Source of the DNA: Paenibacillus sophorae
GTDB taxonomy: Bacteria > Bacillota > Bacilli > Paenibacillales > Paenibacillaceae
Length of the DNA: 64,000 bases
Direction of reading: 5' to 3'
Assembly (NCBI RefSeq): GCF_018966525.1
Contig: NZ_CP076607.1
Coordinates: forward strand, 1,674,001 to 1,738,000
Within the stretch, counting starts at the first letter, position 1; every line of letters starts with the position of its first letter. The translations under genes and the position numbers were made by a program. This document shows, piece by piece, positions 59,521 to 64,000 of this stretch. The notes beneath the pieces are model-generated. The model searched no databases and was not told the DNA's origin. It saw nothing but the letters and a program-made list of their open reading frames with translations.

Positions 59521-61466
59521 ACCGTTCCACCCCCCAGTTTCTTTTCTGTCTTGATGACTTTATCAGCCGGAATATAGAAGCCGTGGTCGCGGTCGAAGGA
59601 CATCGCCGCCAGGACAACCAGAACGCCAATGCCGGCAACAATCGCCGGAATCCACATGCTGAATACCAGGAAGAACCCAAGGAAGAAGAAGACGACGCCA
59701 AGGACAAACGGTTTGCCCGTATTGCTCGGCATATGAATCTTCGTAATTTGGTCTTCGAACAGCGGCTGCTTATCGTGCTTCATGGCCCACAGCGGATCGC
59801 GCGATTTGACATTCGGCACAACCGCGAAGTTGTATTCCGGGATCGGACTTTGGGTTGCCCATTCCAGCGTGCGGGCATCCCATGGATCGCCGGTCTTGTC
59901 GCGCGGCATATAGCGTGTGCTCCAGTAAATGTTATACACAAGAATGACGAAGCCGATCGCCAGTCCGAGCGCACCGGCGAACGAGATCATGTTAAGCGGA
60001 CCGAAGCCTGTTTCCGCGGAATACGTGTACATCCGGCGGGTCATGCCTTTGAGGCCGAGAATGAACAGTGGAAAGAAAGCTACGTTAAAGGAAATAATAA
60101 TCCACCAGAAAGCATGCTTGCCCAGACGTTCATTCAGGCGGAAGCCGAACACTTTGGGGAACCAGTAGTGGAAGCCCGCGATAACAGCGAATACGGCGCC
60201 AGGAATAAGAACGTAGTGGAAATGCGCGACCAGGAACATCGTATTATGGTACATATAGTCGGCGCTGGCCATGGCCAGCATAACGCCGGTAACGCCGCCG
60301 ATTGTGAAGATCGGAATGAAGGCCAAAGAGTACAGCATTGGCGTTGTGAAGCTGATCCGGCCTTTTCGCAGGGTGAACAGCCAGTTGAATATCTTGACCC
60401 CGGTCGGCACGGCAATCGCCATCGTCGTAATCGAGAAGAAACCGTTGACCATTACGCCTTGACCCATCGTATAGAAGTGATGCGCCCAGACGATAAAGGA
60501 CAGCAGGGAGATAATCAGCATACTGGCGACCATTGAGGTGTAGCCGTACAGATTTTTCTTAGAGAAGGTCGCGATAATTTCACTGTAAATACCGAAGGCC
60601 GGCAAAATGACGATATATACCTCCGGATGGCCCCATACCCAGAACAGGTTGGCCCAGAGCATATCCATGCCTCCGTTAGCCATCGTAAAGAACTGGGAGC
60701 CGAACAGACGGTCGAACATCATCAGCGCCAGCGCCACGGTCAGCACCGGAAACGCGAAGACGATGATTACGTTCGTAATCAGTACGGACCAGGTGAACAT
60801 CGGCATGCGCATCAGCTTCATGCCCGGCGCGCGCATCTTCAGAATGGTCACGATAAAGTTAACGCCTGTCATCAGCGTGCCGATACCGGAAATCTGCAGC
60901 GCCAGCGAGTAGTAGTTATTGCCGACGGTCGGGCTGAACTCCAGACTCGCCAGTGGGAAGTAGGCAGACCAGCCGGCATCCGGCGACCCGCCGATGACGA
61001 ACGAAATATTCAGCAGCATGGCTCCGAAGAAGAAGAGCCAGAAGCTGACCGCGTTAAGACGCGGGAAGGCCACGTCGCGCGCGCCGATTTGCAGCGGCAC
61101 GACGACATTCATAAGACCGATAATAAACGGCATGGCCATGAACAGAATCATTATTAGACCGTGGGTCGTAAAGACCTCATTGTAATGCTGCGCGTCGAGA
61201 AATTTCATATCCGGCGCGGCGGTTTGCAGACGCATCATCAGAGCGTCGATGCCTCCGCGGAAGAGCATGAGCAGGGCGGCCAGAATGTACATAACGCCGA
61301 TCCGTTTGTGATCCACGGTGGTCAGCCATTCCCGCCACAGCCAGCCCCATTTTTTAAAAACGGTTAAACCCACGACAATCCCGATCGATGCCAGGGCAAT
61401 GCTGATCATCGCCCCGTAGATCAGGGGTTCGCCGTGAACCTTGAATTTTTCCAAATCAAAATTCAT
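59517..61466 (-). CDS. qoxB: cytochrome aa3 quinol oxidase subunit I
   Basis: About 649 residues with some fourteen membrane helices. It carries the heme a / heme a3-CuB ligands: H in FTTHGLIMILFMAMPF, WGHPEVYIVILPAFG (the H-Y pair), VWAHHFYTMGQG (two CuB histidines) and MFLVAHFHYVLIPG. It reduces oxygen to water with electrons from menaquinol and pumps protons across the membrane. ATG 61466 has AAAGGAG upstream; a 9-residue longer reading does not. It follows qoxA by 39 bases. Confidence 0.95.
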   Translation of the reverse strand: MNFDLEKFKVHGEPLIYGAMISIALASIGIVVGLTVFKKWGWLWREWLTTVDHKRIGVMYILAALLMLFRGGIDALMMRLQTAAPDMKFLDAQHYNEVFTTHGLIMILFMAMPFIIGLMNVVVPLQIGARDVAFPRLNAVSFWLFFFGAMLLNISFVIGGSPDAGWSAYFPLASLEFSPTVGNNYYSLALQISGIGTLMTGVNFIVTILKMRAPGMKLMRMPMFTWSVLITNVIIVFAFPVLTVALALMMFDRLFGSQFFTMANGGMDMLWANLFWVWGHPEVYIVILPAFGIYSEIIATFSKKNLYGYTSMVASMLIISLLSFIVWAHHFYTMGQGVMVNGFFSITTMAIAVPTGVKIFNWLFTLRKGRISFTTPMLYSLAFIPIFTIGGVTGVMLAMASADYMYHNTMFLVAHFHYVLIPGAVFAVIAGFHYWFPKVFGFRLNERLGKHAFWWIIISFNVAFFPLFILGLKGMTRRMYTYSAETGFGPLNMISFAGALGLAIGFVILVYNIYWSTRYMPRDKTGDPWDARTLEWATQSPIPEYNFAVVPNVKSRDPLWAMKHDKQPLFEDQITKIHMPSNTGKPFVLGVVFFFLGFFLVFSMWIPAIVAGIGVLVVLAAMSFDRDHGFYIPADKVIKTEKKLGGGTV

Positions 61467-61505
61467 TGGGAGGACTCCTTTCAGGTTGTTCAAGTAAGTC
61501 TGGAA

Positions 61506-62417
61506 TTAGTTGCTCTGGTGCGAATGTTCATCATTACTCATTTCCATACTGCTGTGATCCATATTGCTATGATCCATATCCATATGCTCGCTGTGTTCTC
61601 CCGGAGGAGGGCTGAAGGTCAGATGTGTAGACGAGAACGTTTCGCGTCCTACATGGGCCGTAGCCAGCAGCGATTTGAACTTGTCTTCAGTAAGCTGAGA
61701 AGCGCTACTCTTGACGTCTTTTACCCATTTGTCATAGTCGTCGCTGCTCATCGATGTTGCCGTGAACTCCATTTGAGCATAGCCTTTGCCGCTGAAGTTC
61801 GTATTTCTTCCGAGAAAATCGCCCTGAGTCTCCGCAACGAGATTCAGATAAGTGGTCATATCGCTCATCGCGTACTTTTGTCCGGCGAGCTGTGGAATCC
61901 AGAAGCTGGAGATCGGTCCGAAAGAGTACAATCTGAACTCAACCGGACGATTCACGGGGAAGTTCACGTAGTTTACCGTTTCAATGCCTTCCTCCGGATA
62001 GCTGAAATGCCATTTCCAGTTGGAGGATGATGCGTAAATGACCAGCGGCTTCTGATCCTTGTAGTCTGCTGGAACATTCTCCACCGCGTTCGTAGTCTTT
62101 ACAGTTACTACCGACAGGAAGGCGACAATGATGATCGGAATAGCGATCCAGGTTGCTTCCAGCCATTTATTTCCTTCTTCATGCGGAGGAATATACCCTT
62201 CGTTGCTTTTTTTTGCGCGGTACTTCACCAACATGATAATGTAGAGAATGTAGACCACGGCCAGGACGCCGAGCATCACCAGAATGGACAGGATGATCGT
62301 GTCGGACAGCGTTTTAGCCGCCGGACCCTGCGGATTCAGAACGGTAAGCGAACCGCATCCGGGCAGCAGCAGGAAAAGGCTGAAAAATATTGCGTATAAC
62401 GGCCCTTTTTTGTTCAT
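61506..62417 (-). CDS. qoxA: cytochrome aa3 quinol oxidase subunit II (lipoprotein)
   Basis: 303 residues. A lipobox (LLLPGC, C21) gives a lipid anchor. Two helices follow (IILSILVMLGVLAVVYILYIIMLV and WIAIPIIIVAFLSVVTV) and an outside cupredoxin domain that lacks the CuA ligands, as expected for a quinol oxidase. The last ~30 residues are rich in His, Met and Asp (HSEHMDMDHSNMDHSSMEM), a metal-binding-like tail. ATG follows AAAGGAG. It is the first gene of qoxABCD. Confidence 0.94.
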   Translation of the reverse strand: MNKKGPLYAIFFSLFLLLPGCGSLTVLNPQGPAAKTLSDTIILSILVMLGVLAVVYILYIIMLVKYRAKKSNEGYIPPHEEGNKWLEATWIAIPIIIVAFLSVVTVKTTNAVENVPADYKDQKPLVIYASSSNWKWHFSYPEEGIETVNYVNFPVNRPVEFRLYSFGPISSFWIPQLAGQKYAMSDMTTYLNLVAETQGDFLGRNTNFSGKGYAQMEFTATSMSSDDYDKWVKDVKSSASQLTEDKFKSLLATAHVGRETFSSTHLTFSPPPGEHSEHMDMDHSNMDHSSMEMSNDEHSHQSN

Positions 62418-62596
62418 GATGAACTCCTTTCCTTTAATACTGATTTCATTAACCGGAATACATTAACCTCTATCTATATTAAAAATTCCTTAAAGGGAAT
62501 GCAAAATACACAATATAGATCTATATCCATATAAATCCTATATAATGGCGATTTATTTAATTTTCTGTGTAAAAACTGTTACAAAAAGACGTAAGA

Positions 62597-62612
62597 TGTG
62601 ATATAAATCACT
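62597..62612. promoter_or_regulatory. Fnr/Crp-type box upstream of qoxABCD
   Basis: TGTGA, 6 bases, TCACT: the form reported for Bacillus Fnr sites. It lies ~180 bases before the qoxA start and ~228 before the deacetylase start, in a 422-base divergent region. It suggests oxygen-linked control of qox. The rest of the region is AT-rich without a gene. Confidence 0.5.
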
Positions 62613-62773
62613 GTCACTACGCGGTTTTCGGGATATTCTATAACGTTCAAACTTTGTTCATAATTTCACTATTGTTGCTAAGTTTGTCACAAATATAATC
62701 GCGTGATGTACAGCTATTTTAGGCGGCAAGTAACAACTTTTTTGCCTGCCGGTAACATTCTCTCAAAGTCGGC

Positions 62774-62828
62774 CCTATCTATTTATGCTATCTTATAAGT
62801 TGAGAGAGATAGAAGCTAAATAGATAGG
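62774..62828 (+). promoter_or_regulatory. long inverted repeat overlapping the deacetylase ribosome site
   Basis: CCTATCTATTTA (62774-62785) and TAAATAGATAGG (62817-62828) are perfect 12-base arms, with a CTATCT/AGATAG inner pair. The right arm overlaps the AGGAG ribosome site (62826-62830). If transcribed it would hide that site; if used as DNA it may be an operator. Confidence 0.55.
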
Positions 62829-62839
62829 AGACTTCGGCC

Positions 62840-64000
62840 TTGTCAATCAAAAAAATACTGCTATGCGTTATTGTATGCTTCCTTGCTTTAGGCGCAGTAC
62901 CGGCTGTGCATGCCGAGGAAAGCGGCGAAATGAAACTTGGGATTAATGACAGCGTTACGAATATCCGCGCCGTGTCCGTGGAATATACCTTTTATGTGCC
63001 GGTGCGTGAGTTTGCGGATGAATTGAAGCTGAGCCTTGGGGGGACGCTGGAGGATTTGATGCTTTCGGGTGACAGAGGAAGCCTCCGGATTTTGAAAGAG
63101 GGCAAAGGCATCGCGGGAGACGGGACGGAAATGAGTCTGACTACCTTTACTCACGGCGGTAAGCTGATGATTCCTCTGAAAATCGCGATGCAGTTCGGTT
63201 ATTCCGTGTCCTATAAGCCCGATCAGTATTTGCTGCGGATTACGGACGGCAGTCAGACGCTGGATGACGGCGCATTTACCGAGAAGTTCAAGGATAAGCT
63301 TAAACCGGAGGGGCCGCCCCAGCCAGCGCCAAGCCCGTCCCCGGCTGCGCCTGAATCTTCCAAGCCGGCCCCGAATCCGCCCAAGACGGGCGCATCCGGG
63401 AAAATCGTCTATTTGACCTTCGACGACGGGCCGTCGGCGACGACCGGACAACTGCTGGATATACTGGATAAGCACGGCGCGAAGGCGACTTTTTTCATGC
63501 TGGGACCGAACATCAAGCGCTACCCTAGCCAGGTGAAGCGCATGGTCAAATCGGAGCAAGGCCTTGGCCTGCATGGTATAACCCATATGAAGAGTAAATT
63601 TTACGCATCTCCCGCGGCGGCTCTGAAGGAAATGAACCAGGACAACGCGGATCTTGAAGCGGTCTCCGGACGGTCCACCAAGCTGATCCGCCCACCGTAT
63701 GGCAGCAAGCCGTATTTTACGAAAGCTTTTAGAGATAAAGTGCTTGGCAGCGGATACCGCCTTTGGGACTGGAACGTCGATTCCTTGGACTGGAAATATA
63801 AGAGCGCCAGCGATTCGATCTATAACAATGTGGTCAGCCAGGTAAACAAACTGGACAAGTGCGGCGTGAATCCCGTCATTCTGATGCATGACCAGAAAGC
63901 GACGCTCCAGGTGCTGCCCCGTATTTTGGATTATCTCCACAAGAAAGGCTATCGATACGAAATCATAACGTCCGATCTTAAGCCGCTGAACTTCTGGCAT
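62840..64000 (+). CDS. secreted polysaccharide deacetylase with copper-amine-oxidase-like N-domain (3' end outside window)
   Basis: 387 codons are visible with no stop. TTG start behind AGGAG. Signal peptide (IKKILLCVIVCFLALGAVPAVHA). Residues ~30-140 form a Cu_amine_oxidN1-like domain (VEYTFYVPVREFADELKLSL...LMIPLKIAMQFGYSVSYKPDQYLLRI), a wall-associated module without oxidase activity. After a Pro/Ala/Ser linker comes a NodB deacetylase: TFDDGPS (metal Asp), HGITHMKS (two His), RPPYGS, DWNVDSLDW and ILMHDQK. It should remove acetyl groups from peptidoglycan or another wall glycan (PgdA type). All catalytic motifs are present. It diverges from qoxABCD. Confidence 0.88.
   Translation, partial: MSIKKILLCVIVCFLALGAVPAVHAEESGEMKLGINDSVTNIRAVSVEYTFYVPVREFADELKLSLGGTLEDLMLSGDRGSLRILKEGKGIAGDGTEMSLTTFTHGGKLMIPLKIAMQFGYSVSYKPDQYLLRITDGSQTLDDGAFTEKFKDKLKPEGPPQPAPSPSPAAPESSKPAPNPPKTGASGKIVYLTFDDGPSATTGQLLDILDKHGAKATFFMLGPNIKRYPSQVKRMVKSEQGLGLHGITHMKSKFYASPAAALKEMNQDNADLEAVSGRSTKLIRPPYGSKPYFTKAFRDKVLGSGYRLWDWNVDSLDWKYKSASDSIYNNVVSQVNKLDKCGVNPVILMHDQKATLQVLPRILDYLHKKGYRYEIITSDLKPLNFWH

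Noticed and set aside
62888..64000. Minus-strand open frame at the right end
   Set aside because: The plus strand encodes a polysaccharide deacetylase with all five motifs from a TTG start at 62840; the opposite frame is its shadow.
1..64000. CRISPR arrays, tRNA and rRNA genes
   Set aside because: No regularly spaced repeats and no cloverleaf or rRNA sequence were recognised by eye; a tRNAscan or covariance-model run would settle it.

Overview
The window reads as a chromosomal segment of a Paenibacillus-like member of the Bacillales. The support is moderate-to-high GC with strong AGGAGG-type ribosome sites, many GTG and TTG starts, three-copy S-layer-homology (SLH) anchors on huge secreted proteins, a Bacillus-type quinol oxidase (qoxABCD), GAF/PAS sporulation-type histidine kinases and copper-amine-oxidase-like wall domains. 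I see no tRNA, rRNA, CRISPR array or transposase gene.

Layout. (1) 1-9.6 kb is housekeeping and small regulatory loci: a TipAL-like MerR regulator (cut by the window edge), a KapD-like exonuclease, a CYTH protein, a thrC - oxidoreductase - radical SAM run, a rarD-arsR pair on the minus strand, and an alpha/beta hydrolase divergent from a padR gene with stacked palindromes between them. (2) 9.9-13.8 kb holds an MFS transporter, the C-terminal remnant of a second MFS gene, and a hybrid histidine kinase with an N-terminal MEDS domain. (3) 13.9-24.9 kb is a fructan locus: a LacI-type repressor diverging from two cytoplasmic GH32 enzymes, then a 2085-residue SLH-anchored GH32 levanase-like protein with five LamG-like repeats and a ricin-type domain. 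(4) 25-31.3 kb is a mixed segment with YpsA, an amidase, a hypothetical protein, MutT, two small membrane proteins and a GAF-PAS histidine kinase.

(5) 31.4-46.9 kb is the most unusual block. It carries a zinc-ribbon membrane protein with a tiny membrane partner (minus strand). On the plus strand follow a secreted/membrane vWA protein, a 1129-residue tubulin/FtsZ-like GTPase, an 829-residue protein that I read as a degenerate tubulin paralogue without the GTP loop, a second membrane vWA protein, a two-domain beta-sandwich protein, a zinc-ribbon TRAFAC-type GTPase, and a 1028-residue membrane protein resembling GTPase-associated protein 1 (GAP1). Together they look like a nucleotide-switch machine at the membrane. 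This is inference from motifs and gene order.

(6) 47.0-56.7 kb is a vitamin B12 uptake locus. A cobalamin riboswitch followed by three stem-loops precedes a 1507-residue SLH-anchored protein with two transcobalamin/intrinsic-factor-like barrels and three DUF4430 domains. Then come a DUF4430 lipoprotein and a complete ECF transporter (T, fused double A, S). The suggested path runs from S-layer capture to lipoprotein to ECF import. (7) 56.7-62.6 kb holds a chemoreceptor with a sigma-D-like -10 and the qoxABCD operon with an Fnr-type box upstream. (8) The window ends in a wall-directed polysaccharide deacetylase whose ribosome site overlaps a long inverted repeat.
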